DNA from: Pseudomonas sp. Marseille-Q3773
GTDB lineage: Bacteria > Pseudomonadota > Gammaproteobacteria > Pseudomonadales > Pseudomonadaceae
Direction: 5' to 3'
Assembly: GCF_916618955.1 (NCBI RefSeq)
Contig: NZ_OU745390.1
Coordinates: forward strand, 5,493,113-5,557,112
Length of the DNA: 64,000 bases
Part shown: piece by piece, positions 1-10,801 of the stretch
How the letters are laid out: each line of letters opens with the position of its first letter
Numbering within the stretch: the stretch's first letter is position 1
The notes under the pieces: generated by a model
What the model was told of the DNA's origin: nothing
The model's database searches: none
Seen by the model: only the letters and a program-made list of their open reading frames with translations
Program-made: the position numbers and the translations under genes

Positions 1-205
1 TCACGCCAACTTGCACCAGGGTCTTCCAGAAGCGCAGTTTCTTCTCCGAATCCATCGGCTCGATCAGCGACTGGTTGCCATCACGCAGGTCGGAGCTGCA
101 CCAGATCGGCGCGGCAGTGATGGTCTTCGACGGCCAGGTACGGTCAGGCAGGTCGATGGTCGGGAAAGCACGGTACTTCTTCGAAGGGTCTTTGAGCATG
201 GTCAT
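1..205 (-). CDS. leuA: 2-isopropylmalate synthase, N-terminal part (cut by window edge)
   Basis: First enzyme of leucine biosynthesis, condensing acetyl-CoA with 2-ketoisovalerate. Only the first 68 residues lie in the window; the gene continues past base 1. The translation reads [20 protein letters not shown] and contains RDGNQ at residues 41-45, the start of the HMGL-like catalytic domain and its metal-binding region, as in the long LeuA form of pseudomonads. The ATG at 205 is preceded by AAGGA-like bases; a second in-frame ATG lies two codons later. A short leucine-rich ORF ends 76 bp upstream and may control it. Identity is firm although the protein is partial. Confidence 0.93.
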   Translation of the reverse strand, partial: MTMLKDPSKKYRAFPTIDLPDRTWPSKTITAAPIWCSSDLRDGNQSLIEPMDSEKKLRFWKTLVQVGV

Positions 206-281
206 GGAAGCAATCCTTTTGTGTGCGGCCGAGATCGGGCCTGCCGAGCGATAACGAGATGAATGGGCGAGGCGACGCGAT

Positions 282-359
282 TCAGCCTGGTAGTCGGGCG
301 CTGACCAGGCAGAGGCTGCAATGTTGTCGGAGCAGGATGAGGGTGCTGAAGGTTTTCAT
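282..359 (-). CDS. possible leuA leader peptide (25 aa)
   Basis: Short ORF upstream of leuA on the same strand, too short for ordinary gene finding. It reads [12 protein letters not shown] and ends LVSARLPG, with six leucines in 25 residues, four of them within residues 7-18 together with an isoleucine and a valine. GAGGG lies just upstream of the ATG. The stop codon overlaps the end of a perfect 7-bp stem (285-291 with 304-310), and another stem (365-370 with 379-384) covers the ribosome-binding region. The arrangement resembles amino-acid attenuation leaders, but no T-rich terminator is obvious, so the role is inferred. Confidence 0.4.
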   Translation of the reverse strand: MKTFSTLILLRQHCSLCLVSARLPG

Positions 360-384
360 GCCCTCAACCCTAACCAGTGGGTTG
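285..384 (-). promoter_or_regulatory. hairpins in the leuA leader region
   Basis: Two inverted repeats lie between the presumed leuA promoter and its start: GCCTGGT/ACCAGGC (285-291 and 304-310) and CAACCC/GGGTTG (365-370 and 379-384). The first overlaps the 3' end of the leucine-rich short ORF, the second its ribosome-binding site. They could be alternative RNA structures for attenuation or translational control. No run of T follows either stem. Confidence 0.35.
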
Positions 385-536
385 GGGGATGGCAAGCGTT
401 CAGAAAAAATTGAGAGGAATGCTTAAAAAAAGCTGTTGAGCGAGATTTTATGGCATGAAAGAAAGTTTGGCTTCGTGATTGTTGCGCAGTATTTTTCGAT
501 GGCGCAACACAGTTGAAGTGATGTCGACTGTGCTTG

Positions 537-612
537 CCTCTTCGCGGATAAACCCGCTCCCACAGGTGCAGCACCGTCCCTGTGGGAGCGGGTTTACCCG
601 CGAAGAGGCCGG
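537..612. repeat. REP pair (inverted)
   Basis: Two inverted copies of the P. putida-type REP palindrome, about 30 bp each, face each other across a 12-bp spacer: CCTCTTCGCGGATAAACCCG then the reverse complement with TGTGGGAGCGGGTTTACCCG. The pair lies between the leuA leader region and the 3' end of the M23 peptidase gene. Same family as the pairs near 14.9, 21.0, 23.5 and 55.4 kb. Confidence 0.9.
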
Positions 613-629
613 CACAGGCAGTACCGCTC

Positions 630-1457
630 TCAGGGCTGGAACGCACCAATGAAAATCGCCGGATCCACTCGTGCATCGTTCAGGCTGACGTTCCAGTGCA
701 TGTGCGGCCCGGTAGCCCGCCCGGTCGAGCCCACCCGGCCGACCACCTCACCCCGGCGCAACGGCTGGCCCACCTGCACATCGATTTTCGACATGTGGCA
801 GAACATGCTGATGAAGCCCTGCCCATGGTCGACGAACACGGTGCGGCCATTGAAGAAGTAGTTCCCCACCAGGATCACCTTGCCGTTGGCCGGGGTCTTG
901 ATCGGCGTGCCGGCCGGCACCGCGAAATCCAGCCCGGCATGCGGGTTGCGTTCTTCGCCATTGAAGAAGCGCCGTACGCCGAACTTGCTCGACAGCGGGC
1001 CATTGACCGGCTTGTCGAGAATCAGGTTGCTCGGCAGGGCCGGGCTGAAGCTGCGGTAGGCCGCGATCTGCTCCGCCAGTTCGCGGTCGATGCGTTTGAG
1101 GTCGGCCGGGTTCGGGTTGACCTGGCGGGTATTCTTCAGGGTGATGTGCTGTTCGGGGTATTTCTTGCTGCCGACGGTAAACGGCAGGGTGCGGTCGCCC
1201 TGGCTCAGCAGCGCAGTACCCGGCTTCTGGGTCAGCGGAATGCCGACGATGGCCAGCCAGTTGTCGTGCTCCTTCACCACCAGCACCGGCTTGCCGTCGA
1301 AACGCGCGCTCGGCGCGCTGGCGGCGGGGCCCAGGTCGACCACCGCAACGCCGCCGGGTACCGGCTTGTTCAGCGTGCGGGTGATATAGCTGGCCTGGGC
1401 GCCGCCGGCCAGCAGCAGGAGGGAGAGGGCAAGCAAGGGCGCGAGCAGGCGAGGCAT
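630..1457 (-). CDS. M23 family murein endopeptidase, secreted
   Basis: Predicted periplasmic zinc metallopeptidase that would cleave peptidoglycan cross-links. Residues 1-22 form a signal peptide (MPRLLAPLLALSLLLLAGGA, cleavage after AQA). An N-terminal domain (about 25-140) is followed by the M23/LytM domain (about 145-270) with zinc ligands H173 and D177 (HAGLD) and the HMH motif H252/H254 (GPHMHW); H221 is the likely catalytic histidine. All expected ligands are present, so it looks active. It starts 3 bp after the xseA stop on the same strand, so the two are probably cotranscribed. Substrate bond specificity cannot be read from sequence. Confidence 0.88.
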   Translation of the reverse strand: MPRLLAPLLALSLLLLAGGAQASYITRTLNKPVPGGVAVVDLGPAASAPSARFDGKPVLVVKEHDNWLAIVGIPLTQKPGTALLSQGDRTLPFTVGSKKYPEQHITLKNTRQVNPNPADLKRIDRELAEQIAAYRSFSPALPSNLILDKPVNGPLSSKFGVRRFFNGEERNPHAGLDFAVPAGTPIKTPANGKVILVGNYFFNGRTVFVDHGQGFISMFCHMSKIDVQVGQPLRRGEVVGRVGSTGRATGPHMHWNVSLNDARVDPAIFIGAFQP

Positions 1458-1460
1458 GTG

Positions 1461-2861
1461 TCAGTCCAGAAGTGAGAGGGTGACCGGGGTCAGGTGGTTG
1501 TCTTCGACCCGCACCGTCAGCTCGCCTTCGTTGAGGCGGGCGGTCAGGCGCTGGCCGTTGCGGGTCTGCTGCGCGCTGCGGATGGCCCGGCCCTGCTCGT
1601 CCAGCAGGATGCTGTAGCCGCGGGCGAGGGTGGCCAGCGGGCTGACCACCTGCAGCGTCTGCAATTGGGCCTGGAAACGCTGGCGGCGGTCCTTGAGTAC
1701 CTCGCGCATGGCCCGTGGCAGGCGTTCGGCCAGGCTGTCCAGGCGCTGGCCCAGCAGTTTCAGGGTGCGCCCCGGGTGCTGTGCAGCCAGGCGGGTATCC
1801 AGCCGTGCCAGGCGTTCGTGGCGCTTGTTGAGGCTGAGCATGAATGCCCGGCGCAGACGCATGTCCAGGTCATCCAGGCGCTGCGCCTGCTGGCGCAGGC
1901 GCTCGCCCGGGTGACGCAAGCGCCGGCTCAGCGATTCGAGGCGCAGGCGGTCGTGGCTCAGGCGGTTCTGCATGCGCAGCAACAGGCGCCGTTGCAGGCC
2001 ATCCAGACGTTGCTGCAGGCCGCTGCTGTCGGGCGCCAGCAGCTCGGCGGCGGCCGACGGCGTGGGCGCGCGCACGTCGGCGACGAAGTCGCTGATCGAG
2101 ACATCGGTTTCATGGCCCACGGCGCTGACGATCGGCGTGACGCAGGCCGCCACGGCGCGTGCCACCGCCTCTTCGTTGAAGCACCACAAGTCTTCCAGCG
2201 AGCCGCCACCTCGGGCCAGGATCAGCGCATCGAAACCGAGGCTGTCGGCCAGGCGGATGGCGCGCACGATCTGGGCAATCGCTTCGCGCCCCTGCACGGC
2301 GGTGGGGATCAGGTTCAATTCCACCTGCGGGGCGCGGCGAGCGAATACGCTGATGATGTCGCGGATCACCGCGCCGGTGGGTGAGGTAATGATGCCGATG
2401 CGCTGCGGATGGGCGGGCAGCGGCTGCTTGCGTTCGGCGCTGAACAGCCCTTCGCCGCCGAGCTTTTCCTTCAGCGCCTCGAAGGCCAGGCGCAAGGCGC
2501 CGTCACCGGCCGGCTCGACGGTGTCGAGGATCAGCTGGTAGTCGCCGCGCCCCTCGAACAGCGAAACCTTGCCCCGTACCCGCACCGCCAGGCCGTCGCG
2601 CAGGGCCTGGCGCACCCGTGTGGCGTTCTGCCGGAACAGCGCGCAGCGCACCTGGGCGCCGCTGTCCTTGAGGGTGAAGTACATGTGGCCGGACGCCGGG
2701 CGGGCGAGGTTGGAAATCTCGCCTTCCACCCACACGCTGCGGAACACGTCTTCCAGCAGCACGCGGGCGCGGCCGTTGAGTTGGCTGACGGTCAGAACCT
2801 CGCGGTCCAGGCCGAGTCGTTCGAAGGGGTCTCTGATCATGCCGGGCATCATAAAGGACAT
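1461..2861 (-). CDS. xseA: exodeoxyribonuclease VII large subunit
   Basis: Large subunit of ExoVII, which degrades single-stranded DNA in both directions together with XseB. An N-terminal OB-fold (residues about 20-120) is followed by the catalytic domain with the family motifs GGGSLEDLW and VGHETD, then a long basic coiled-coil region rich in Leu, Arg and Gln, and the C-terminal segment TLARGYSIL. The ATG at 2861 gives 466 residues; an in-frame ATG at 2840 (MIRDPFERLG) matches the usual Pseudomonas N-terminus and may be the true start. No strong Shine-Dalgarno decides between them. Upstream of the M23 gene with a 3-bp gap. Confidence 0.95.
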   Translation of the reverse strand: MSFMMPGMIRDPFERLGLDREVLTVSQLNGRARVLLEDVFRSVWVEGEISNLARPASGHMYFTLKDSGAQVRCALFRQNATRVRQALRDGLAVRVRGKVSLFEGRGDYQLILDTVEPAGDGALRLAFEALKEKLGGEGLFSAERKQPLPAHPQRIGIITSPTGAVIRDIISVFARRAPQVELNLIPTAVQGREAIAQIVRAIRLADSLGFDALILARGGGSLEDLWCFNEEAVARAVAACVTPIVSAVGHETDVSISDFVADVRAPTPSAAAELLAPDSSGLQQRLDGLQRRLLLRMQNRLSHDRLRLESLSRRLRHPGERLRQQAQRLDDLDMRLRRAFMLSLNKRHERLARLDTRLAAQHPGRTLKLLGQRLDSLAERLPRAMREVLKDRRQRFQAQLQTLQVVSPLATLARGYSILLDEQGRAIRSAQQTRNGQRLTARLNEGELTVRVEDNHLTPVTLSLLD

Positions 2862-2906
2862 TGGCCCCGGTTGTCTGTCCCGGCCCCGTGGTCGGATTTG
2901 CGCAAT

Positions 2907-2936
2907 CCCTGCGGGAGCGAGTCAACCGCGAACAGC
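2907..2936. repeat. degenerate single REP-like element
   Basis: CCCTGCGGGAGCGAGTCAACCGCG resembles one arm of the local REP family (CTGTGGGAGCGGGTTTACCCGCG) with several substitutions. It lies between xseA and the 3' end of the LysR gene. No partner copy is visible. Confidence 0.45.
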
Positions 2937-2952
2937 GGCGTAGCCTTTGCCA

Positions 2953-3831
2953 TCAACCCCGCATCGCTGCCACGAATTGACTGACCATCTGCCCCGCATC
3001 TCGGCGGCAAGCCAGCGCCACAGTGCTCTCACAGCCGCCCTCCAAGGCAACAAAACTGACCGACGCCGGCGCAATCTCACGCATGCATTCCGGCAACAGC
3101 GCTACCCCGAAACCCGCCTGTATCAGCTGCAATTGTGTGGTCTTGCGCGACAGCACCTGCGCCGCCTGCGGAAAGAAACCTGCCGCCATGCACAACGAGG
3201 CCGACAGGTAGCTCAGCCCGCCACGGTCCCGGTGCGGGATGGAAATGAAGCGTTCCTCGCGCAACTGCTCCAGCTTCACCTGTGCTGCGCCAGCCAGGGG
3301 ATGCCCGGCGGCGGTCGCCAGCAGCAGCGGCTCACTGAACAGTTCCTGCAGCATTACCCCTTCATGCTGGCGCAGCACCGGCAGGCGCAGCAGGCCAATA
3401 TCCAGCCGGCCGGCGGCGATATCCTCGAGCTGCGCCTCCGAAGATTGCTGGGCGATTTCCAGCGCAATGCCCGGATTGCCGCTCAGGTAGCTGCCCAGGC
3501 GAGCCAGCAGCGGGCCGGTCAGCGGCACCGTGCTGGAGTGGTTCAGGCGCAGGCTGCCTTGACGCCCCTCGCCAATGTCGCGGGTGACCCGCTCGGCTTG
3601 CGCCAGTTCCGCCAGCAGCCGGCGCGCCCGTTCCAGGAACGTCTGGCCAGCCAACGTCAGGCGTGGCAGGCGTGCCGTGCGCTCGAACAGCGAAGTGCCC
3701 AATTGCTGTTCCAGTTCCTTGATCTGCCGGCTCAGTGCCGACTGGGCGATGTACAGCCGTTCGGCCGCCGCACTGAAGCTGCCGCTTTCGGCAATTTCCA
3801 CGAAGTAACGCAACTGGCGAATCGACGTCAT
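2953..3831 (-). CDS. LysR-family transcriptional regulator
   Basis: A 292-residue regulator of standard LysR length. The N-terminal winged helix-turn-helix spans residues about 1-60 (FSAAAERLYIAQSALSRQIK is the recognition region), followed by a linker helix and a type-2 periplasmic-binding-like effector domain. It is transcribed divergently from a TauE/SafE-family transporter, with a 97-bp shared control region at 3832-3928. LysR proteins often regulate such a divergent neighbour, so this transporter is the best target guess. The effector is unknown. Confidence 0.9.
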   Translation of the reverse strand: MTSIRQLRYFVEIAESGSFSAAAERLYIAQSALSRQIKELEQQLGTSLFERTARLPRLTLAGQTFLERARRLLAELAQAERVTRDIGEGRQGSLRLNHSSTVPLTGPLLARLGSYLSGNPGIALEIAQQSSEAQLEDIAAGRLDIGLLRLPVLRQHEGVMLQELFSEPLLLATAAGHPLAGAAQVKLEQLREERFISIPHRDRGGLSYLSASLCMAAGFFPQAAQVLSRKTTQLQLIQAGFGVALLPECMREIAPASVSFVALEGGCESTVALACRRDAGQMVSQFVAAMRG

Positions 3832-3928
3832 GTCATGCCTTTTCGAGATGGCTGTGGTGATAAAGGTATATTAGTCGGCATGGCTCATGGCTGGCTAACC
3901 TTTGCCTGTCTTCTCTGGAGCTGCTGCC

Positions 3929-4684
3929 ATGCTCGCGCAACTGTCGTTTTCCGGCCTCGACTGGCTACCCATCCTGCTTGGCGTGGGCGTCGCCTACATC
4001 GTGTTCGGCATTGCCGGGTTCGGCACTGCGCTGGTGGCCGGGCCGATTCTGATCCACTTCATGCCGTTGTCGCGGATCATCCCGTTGCTGGTACTGCTCG
4101 ACTTCGTGGCCGCCTTTGGCAACCTGCTGCCCTCGCGCCGCGATGTGGTGCGCGGCGAGCTGCTGCGGTTGCTGCCATTCATGGCCATCGGTTGCTCGCT
4201 GGGCGTGGTGTTCCTGTTGCAGTTGAAGTCCGACCTGCTACTGCTGCTGATGGGGCTGTTCGTGACCGCCTATGCACTGTACGGGCTGGCGGTGAAGGTG
4301 CGGCCGGCCAGCCTGTCCGGCTTGTGGGCGGCGCCGATGGGTACGGTGGGCGGAATGTTCGGCGCCTTGTTCGGCAGCGGCGGCTTCCTTTACGCGCTGT
4401 ACCTGAGTGCGCGGCTGGAAGCGAAGGAACAGGTCCGCGCCACCCAGAGTGCGCTGATCAGCTGCAGCACGGTGGTGCGCCTGACGCTGTTCCTGGTCGC
4501 CGGCGTGTATGCCGACCAAGGTCTGTTGCTGCTTGCTGCCTGCCTGCTGCCGGTGATGGGCGCCGGGCTCTGGGCCGGGCGCAGGCTGACCCACCGCCTG
4601 TCCCGCGAAGCCTTCGTGCGCCTGGTCACCTGGTTGGTGCTGGCCAGCGGGCTGGCGCTCATCGGTCGCTACCTGAGTACCTGA
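3929..4684 (+). CDS. TauE/SafE-family membrane transporter
   Basis: Integral membrane protein of 251 residues with about eight hydrophobic segments and the family pattern of two repeated halves (GVGVAYIVFGIAGFGTALVA in the first, MGTVGGMFGALFGSGGFLYA in the second). The family exports or imports small sulfonates, sulfite or other organic anions across the inner membrane. The ATG at 3929 is chosen because GGAG at 3917-3920 is well placed; a TTG further upstream lacks one. It is divergent from a LysR regulator. The substrate cannot be assigned. Confidence 0.85.
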   Translation: MLAQLSFSGLDWLPILLGVGVAYIVFGIAGFGTALVAGPILIHFMPLSRIIPLLVLLDFVAAFGNLLPSRRDVVRGELLRLLPFMAIGCSLGVVFLLQLKSDLLLLLMGLFVTAYALYGLAVKVRPASLSGLWAAPMGTVGGMFGALFGSGGFLYALYLSARLEAKEQVRATQSALISCSTVVRLTLFLVAGVYADQGLLLLAACLLPVMGAGLWAGRRLTHRLSREAFVRLVTWLVLASGLALIGRYLST

Positions 4685-4734
4685 GCAGGCGGTAGAATTG
4701 CAGCACAACCGCAGTTTTCAGGCTTGCCCCGTTC

Positions 4735-6848
<2,114 letters not shown>

Positions 6849-6868
6849 GGCTTCCGGCACTACCTGTT

Positions 6869-6894
6869 AGCGGGGCTGTCACGACAGCCCCGCG
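6869..6894 (+). promoter_or_regulatory. hairpin between guaB and guaA
   Basis: CGGGGCTGT (6871-6879) pairs perfectly with ACAGCCCCG (6884-6892) around a 4-nt loop. Only CGTCGTTT follows, so it is a weak terminator at best. It may act as a partial terminator or mRNA-stability element within a guaBA operon. Confidence 0.5.
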
Positions 6895-6926
6895 TCGTTT
6901 CCGATTTCCACTGACGAGATTGAGTC

Positions 6927-8504
6927 ATGGCCCTCGACATTCACGCTCACCGCATCCTGATCCTCGATTTCGGTTCCCAGTACACCCAACTGATCGCCCG
7001 CCGCGTGCGCGAGATCGGCGTGTACTGCGAACTGCACCCGTTCGACATGGACGATGAAGCGATCCGTGCATTCAACCCGCGCGGCATCATCCTCGCCGGC
7101 GGCCCCGAGTCGGTCCACGAAGCCAACAGCCCACGTGCCCCGCAGGCCGTGTTCGACCTCAACGTACCGGTGCTGGGCATCTGCTACGGCATGCAGACCA
7201 TGGCCGAACAGATGGGCGGCAAGGTCGAAGGTTCCGACCTGCGTGAATTCGGTTATGCCCGCGTGGACGTGGTCGGCAAGAGCCGCCTGCTCGATGGCAT
7301 CGAAGACCACATCGACGCCGACGGCCTGCTGGGCCTGGACGTGTGGATGAGCCACGGCGACAAGGTCACCCAGATGCCGAGCAACTTCCATGTGCTGGCC
7401 AGCACCCCGAGCTGCCCGATCGCCGGCATGTTCGACGATGCGCGTGGCTACTACGGCGTGCAGTTCCACCCGGAAGTGACCCACACCAAGCAGGGCGGTC
7501 GCATCCTGTCCCGCTTCGTGCAGGACATCTGCGGCTGCGAAGCCCTGTGGACGCCTTCCAACATCGTCGAAGACGCCATCGCCCAGGTGCGTGAGCAAGT
7601 CGGTTCGGCCAACGTCCTGCTGGGCCTCTCCGGCGGCGTCGACAGCTCGGTGGTTGCCGCACTGCTGCACCGTGCCATCGGCGACCAGCTGACCTGCGTA
7701 TTCGTCGACAACGGCCTGCTGCGTCTGCACGAAGGCGACCAGGTAATGGCCATGTTCAAGGAGAACATGGGCGTCAAGGTGATCCGCGCCGACGCTGAAA
7801 AGCAGTTCCTCGACAACCTGGCCGGCGAAGCCGACCCGGAGAAGAAGCGCAAGATCATCGGCCGCACCTTCATCGACGTGTTCGACGCCGAAGCCAGCAA
7901 GCTGGAAAACATCCAGTTCCTGGCCCAGGGCACCATCTACCCGGACGTGATCGAGTCGGCTGGCGCCAAGAGCGGCAAGGCCCACGTGATCAAGTCGCAC
8001 CACAACGTGGGTGGCCTGCCGGAGGAAATGAACCTCAAGCTGGTCGAGCCACTGCGTGAACTGTTCAAGGACGAAGTGCGCAAGATCGGCCTGGAGCTGG
8101 GCCTGCCGTACGACATGGTCTACCGCCACCCGTTCCCGGGCCCGGGCCTGGGCGTGCGTATCCTCGGTGAAGTGAAGAAGGAATACGCCGACCTGCTGCG
8201 TCGTGCTGACCACATCTTCATCGAAGAGCTGCGCAAGGCGGACTGGTACCACAAGACCAGCCAGGCCTTCGTGGTGTTCCAGCCGGTCAAGTCGGTGGGT
8301 GTCGTCGGCGATGGCCGTCGCTACGCCTGGGTCGTGGCCCTGCGCGCCGTCGAAACCGTGGACTTCATGACCGCGCGCTGGGCGCACCTGCCGTACGAGC
8401 TGCTGGAAACCGTCAGCGGCCGTATCATCAACGAAATCGACGGTATCTCGCGCGTTACCTACGACGTGTCGAGCAAGCCGCCAGCGACCATCGAGTGGGA
8501 ATGA
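6927..8504 (+). CDS. guaA: GMP synthase (glutamine-hydrolysing)
   Basis: Converts XMP to GMP using glutamine and ATP. The 525-residue protein has a class I glutamine amidotransferase domain (about 8-200) with nucleophile C86 in GICYGMQ and the QFHPEV histidine region. The ATP pyrophosphatase domain carries the P-loop SGGVDSS at about 234-240, and the C-terminal dimerisation domain ends PPATIEWE as in other GuaA proteins. It lies 78 bp after guaB, the usual gammaproteobacterial order, and is followed by a strong terminator at 8525-8557. Confidence 0.98.
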   Translation: MALDIHAHRILILDFGSQYTQLIARRVREIGVYCELHPFDMDDEAIRAFNPRGIILAGGPESVHEANSPRAPQAVFDLNVPVLGICYGMQTMAEQMGGKVEGSDLREFGYARVDVVGKSRLLDGIEDHIDADGLLGLDVWMSHGDKVTQMPSNFHVLASTPSCPIAGMFDDARGYYGVQFHPEVTHTKQGGRILSRFVQDICGCEALWTPSNIVEDAIAQVREQVGSANVLLGLSGGVDSSVVAALLHRAIGDQLTCVFVDNGLLRLHEGDQVMAMFKENMGVKVIRADAEKQFLDNLAGEADPEKKRKIIGRTFIDVFDAEASKLENIQFLAQGTIYPDVIESAGAKSGKAHVIKSHHNVGGLPEEMNLKLVEPLRELFKDEVRKIGLELGLPYDMVYRHPFPGPGLGVRILGEVKKEYADLLRRADHIFIEELRKADWYHKTSQAFVVFQPVKSVGVVGDGRRYAWVVALRAVETVDFMTARWAHLPYELLETVSGRIINEIDGISRVTYDVSSKPPATIEWE

Positions 8505-8524
8505 TCCCACCTCGCGGTTGAATG

Positions 8525-8557
8525 AAACGGGCCTGCACTGCAGGCCCGTTTTGTTTT
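8525..8557 (+). terminator. rho-independent terminator after guaA
   Basis: CGGGCCTG (8528-8535) pairs with CAGGCCCG (8541-8548), with flanking AAA/TTT extending the stem, followed by TTTTGTTTT. It lies 21 bp after the guaA stop and just before the convergent AraC-family gene. Confidence 0.85.
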
Positions 8558-8571
8558 ACCCCGGGCAAACC

Positions 8572-9516
8572 CTACTCAGCCCCGGGCGTATGCCCGAAAT
8601 AGGCCTTGTAGGCATGGCAGAAGTTGGCCGGGTTGGCATAGCCGACATGATAGGCAATCTGCGAGACCTGCCAGCGACGTTCCAGCAGCAGGGCACGGGC
8701 CAGTTCCAGGCGCTGTTGTCGCACGTATTGCAGGATCGAGCGGCCATATTCCTGGCTGAACGCGCGGCGCAAGGTGGTCTCGCTCACGCCCAACTGGCGG
8801 GCAAGGGTTGCAGCCGTAGGCGTGGCGCTCAGGTTGGCATCGAGCTGACGACGCGCTTCGATGGCCAGGTCGCGCCACCCCCGGTCCCGGGGTTTTCCGC
8901 TGAACCGGTGGCCGATGAGGTGGTTGGCCAGCTCCAGTACGATGGCCAGGCTCAGGCTTTCGCAATGCAGGCGCCGGAGCCCGCCTGTGTAGGGTGACAG
9001 GTACAGCTGCTGAAACAGACGGCTCGCCGTTGGCCACTGCGGCAACTGGTCGAAGCGCATGCCATCGGCGGACAGTGCCAGCAGCGGCTTCAGTTGCACG
9101 TCGTCGCGGACCAGTTCGAGCAGGTAATCACCGGCAAGACGAACCCCCGCCATGCGGGCGTGGCTATTGGCGGGTAGCTGGTCCTGCGCTTCCAGGCTTT
9201 CACCCAGGCCCAGCATGTGCAACCGGCCAGGGGCATAGCGGTTGAGCTGGCCGTCGATCCTGTGTTGCCACGCACCATCGAATACCTGCACGAAACACAG
9301 GCTCTGTGGCAGCACCTTGTCGATCCTCAACGGCTCGGGGAACTGCAGGTTGCAGTCGAAGTACTGCAACCCGCCGTGCACCGTCTGCGCCTGATAATGG
9401 CCGGTCGCGCTGCCCATCACCCGCGCGCTGCGCGCATCCAGCACCCCGGCCTCGGCAAGTGAGCCGGGGCTGTCGAAGGAAAAGGCGGTGTCAAGGTAAG
9501 GGCTGATCGATCGCAT
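8572..9516 (-). CDS. AraC-family transcriptional regulator
   Basis: A 314-residue regulator. The N-terminal portion (about 1-190) looks like an AraC-type ligand-binding or cupin-related domain. The C-terminal portion (about 210-314) carries two helix-turn-helix motifs: TAATLARQLGVSETTLRRAF and then WQVSQIAYHVGYANPANFCH, followed by the family ending FGHTPG. It is convergent with guaA and divergent from the 9693 operon, across 176 bp. The neighbouring operon is a plausible target, but effector and regulon are not evident. Confidence 0.9.
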   Translation of the reverse strand: MRSISPYLDTAFSFDSPGSLAEAGVLDARSARVMGSATGHYQAQTVHGGLQYFDCNLQFPEPLRIDKVLPQSLCFVQVFDGAWQHRIDGQLNRYAPGRLHMLGLGESLEAQDQLPANSHARMAGVRLAGDYLLELVRDDVQLKPLLALSADGMRFDQLPQWPTASRLFQQLYLSPYTGGLRRLHCESLSLAIVLELANHLIGHRFSGKPRDRGWRDLAIEARRQLDANLSATPTAATLARQLGVSETTLRRAFSQEYGRSILQYVRQQRLELARALLLERRWQVSQIAYHVGYANPANFCHAYKAYFGHTPGAE

Positions 9517-9692
9517 GTGCGCTTCGCATCCTTGGCTGAGGGCGGCATGGCCGTAAATGGTAACGCGTGCACATATTCAGCGACAGCGATTGTGCGCAAG
9601 GCGCTGTCTGTTGTGCGAACCGGTCAGCGGGGTTGGCAGCGCGCGCCAGGCTTATTTCAATGTGCGTTTGTTCCAGTTCAGGATGAAAAAAC

Positions 9693-10139
9693 ATGCTCGC
9701 TTATCGCAAATTTGCAGCTCTGCTGGTGGCTTCGCTCACCCTGTGGCTGGGCCAGGCTCACGCTGAACAACGGCCGCAAGTGGCCGACCAGGTGGTGGCT
9801 TACACGGGCGCGCAAGGGGTCAAGGTATGGACGCTGCGCATTGGTGAACGCGCCGCCAACGAGGCGCTGGTGCAGGTTGAAGGCGTCGACCACGACTGGA
9901 ACCTGCGCATTCAGAAAATGCAGGTGGAGAAGACCAGCCGGGATACCCGTTATTCCACCACCGTGGATGGCAAGAAATTCGTCGTCCTGATCGTCCAGGG
10001 CAGCTGGGGTGGCGAACTCTACCTGCCGGGCGAGGCGCAAGCGCTGCAAGTCGGCTATTCGCAAGAGCTGTCGCAGCAGGGTAATGCGCAGGCATTCCTT
10101 ACCGATTACCTGGCGGCACAGAACCAGGAGGGGCAATGA
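9693..10139 (+). CDS. secreted hypothetical protein, first gene of M48-protease operon
   Basis: A 148-residue protein with a clear signal peptide (residues about 1-24, LLVASLTLWLGQAHA) and a mature domain of about 120 residues rich in beta-strand-like alternation (LIVQGSWGGELYL). No cysteines are left after the signal region, and no known motif is recognised. Its TGA overlaps the ATG of the next gene, so it heads a tightly coupled four-gene operon with two small membrane proteins and an M48 metalloprotease. It may be a periplasmic partner of that membrane set; this is inferred from context only. Confidence 0.7.
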   Translation: MLAYRKFAALLVASLTLWLGQAHAEQRPQVADQVVAYTGAQGVKVWTLRIGERAANEALVQVEGVDHDWNLRIQKMQVEKTSRDTRYSTTVDGKKFVVLIVQGSWGGELYLPGEAQALQVGYSQELSQQGNAQAFLTDYLAAQNQEGQ

Positions 10140-10801
10140 GCATGGGCGAATTCACCGACCCGATGTCTGACCTGTCCGGTTCGCTCGGCCAGGACTACGA
10201 GCATACTCGTGCCGCCCAGCGCGACCGGGTGATTGCCGAGCTCAAGCAGGTGATCGAGCGCGTGCCCGAGCAGAGCGAGTTCACCAACTCCCGGCGTTAC
10301 CGGGTCTGGGGGCCGATACTGTTGCTAGGGTCACTGATCATCACGGCCATCACCTTCAACCCGGAGCGCTTGGGGGCGGTGGCAGCGGGTGTCTTCATCA
10401 CCCTGATTGCTGCAGCGGTGACTTGGCAGCACCGCAATGCCGGCACCCAGGTATTCATGCGCCTGACCCGCCGGCAGTTGTTCGTCGATACCCTGGATGC
10501 GCCGGTAGACCTGGCGGAAGTGGAGGATATTTCGGTCAAGGATGAAGGGCTGGTCACCGTGCAGACGCTGGAGATGAGCAGCGAAACCGTCCTGCCGAAG
10601 CATCATGTGGTGAAACTGCAGTTCTTCGGCAACCAGGCCATGGTGCTGAAAAAACCGCGCCCGCAGATCCGCATCATGTCCGCCGGCCTGGCGAGCAACG
10701 GGCGCAAGCTGGACAACGAGGAAGTGCTGGCGGTGCTGGCAGCCTACCGCGATGCGGCGCATGCACAACGGCAACTGGAGTTGCTGCAGGCCGATGGATA
10801 A
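10136..10801 (+). CDS. hypothetical inner-membrane protein
   Basis: A 221-residue protein with a charged N-terminal cytoplasmic segment (about 1-55), two adjacent transmembrane helices (ILLLGSLIITAITF and VAAGVFITLIAAAVTW, about 60-100), and a soluble C-terminal domain of about 120 residues. AGGAGGGG at 10127-10134 is an excellent ribosome-binding site, and the ATG overlaps the preceding stop (ATGA). The next gene overlaps its 3' end by 8 bp. The topology resembles PH-like or YdbT-type membrane proteins, but no family is firmly recognised. Confidence 0.7.
   Translation: MSMGEFTDPMSDLSGSLGQDYEHTRAAQRDRVIAELKQVIERVPEQSEFTNSRRYRVWGPILLLGSLIITAITFNPERLGAVAAGVFITLIAAAVTWQHRNAGTQVFMRLTRRQLFVDTLDAPVDLAEVEDISVKDEGLVTVQTLEMSSETVLPKHHVVKLQFFGNQAMVLKKPRPQIRIMSAGLASNGRKLDNEEVLAVLAAYRDAAHAQRQLELLQADG

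Noticed and set aside
540..612. CRISPR-like repeats
   Set aside because: The REP arms are inverted pairs at scattered loci, not direct repeats with regular spacers.
2947..4695. 582-codon frame on + strand
   Set aside because: It runs antisense to the LysR gene and then through the TauE-like gene in another frame; both have strong homology in their own frames.
6879..8510. 543-codon antisense frame over guaA
   Set aside because: Codon-bias shadow; guaA is certain on the other strand.
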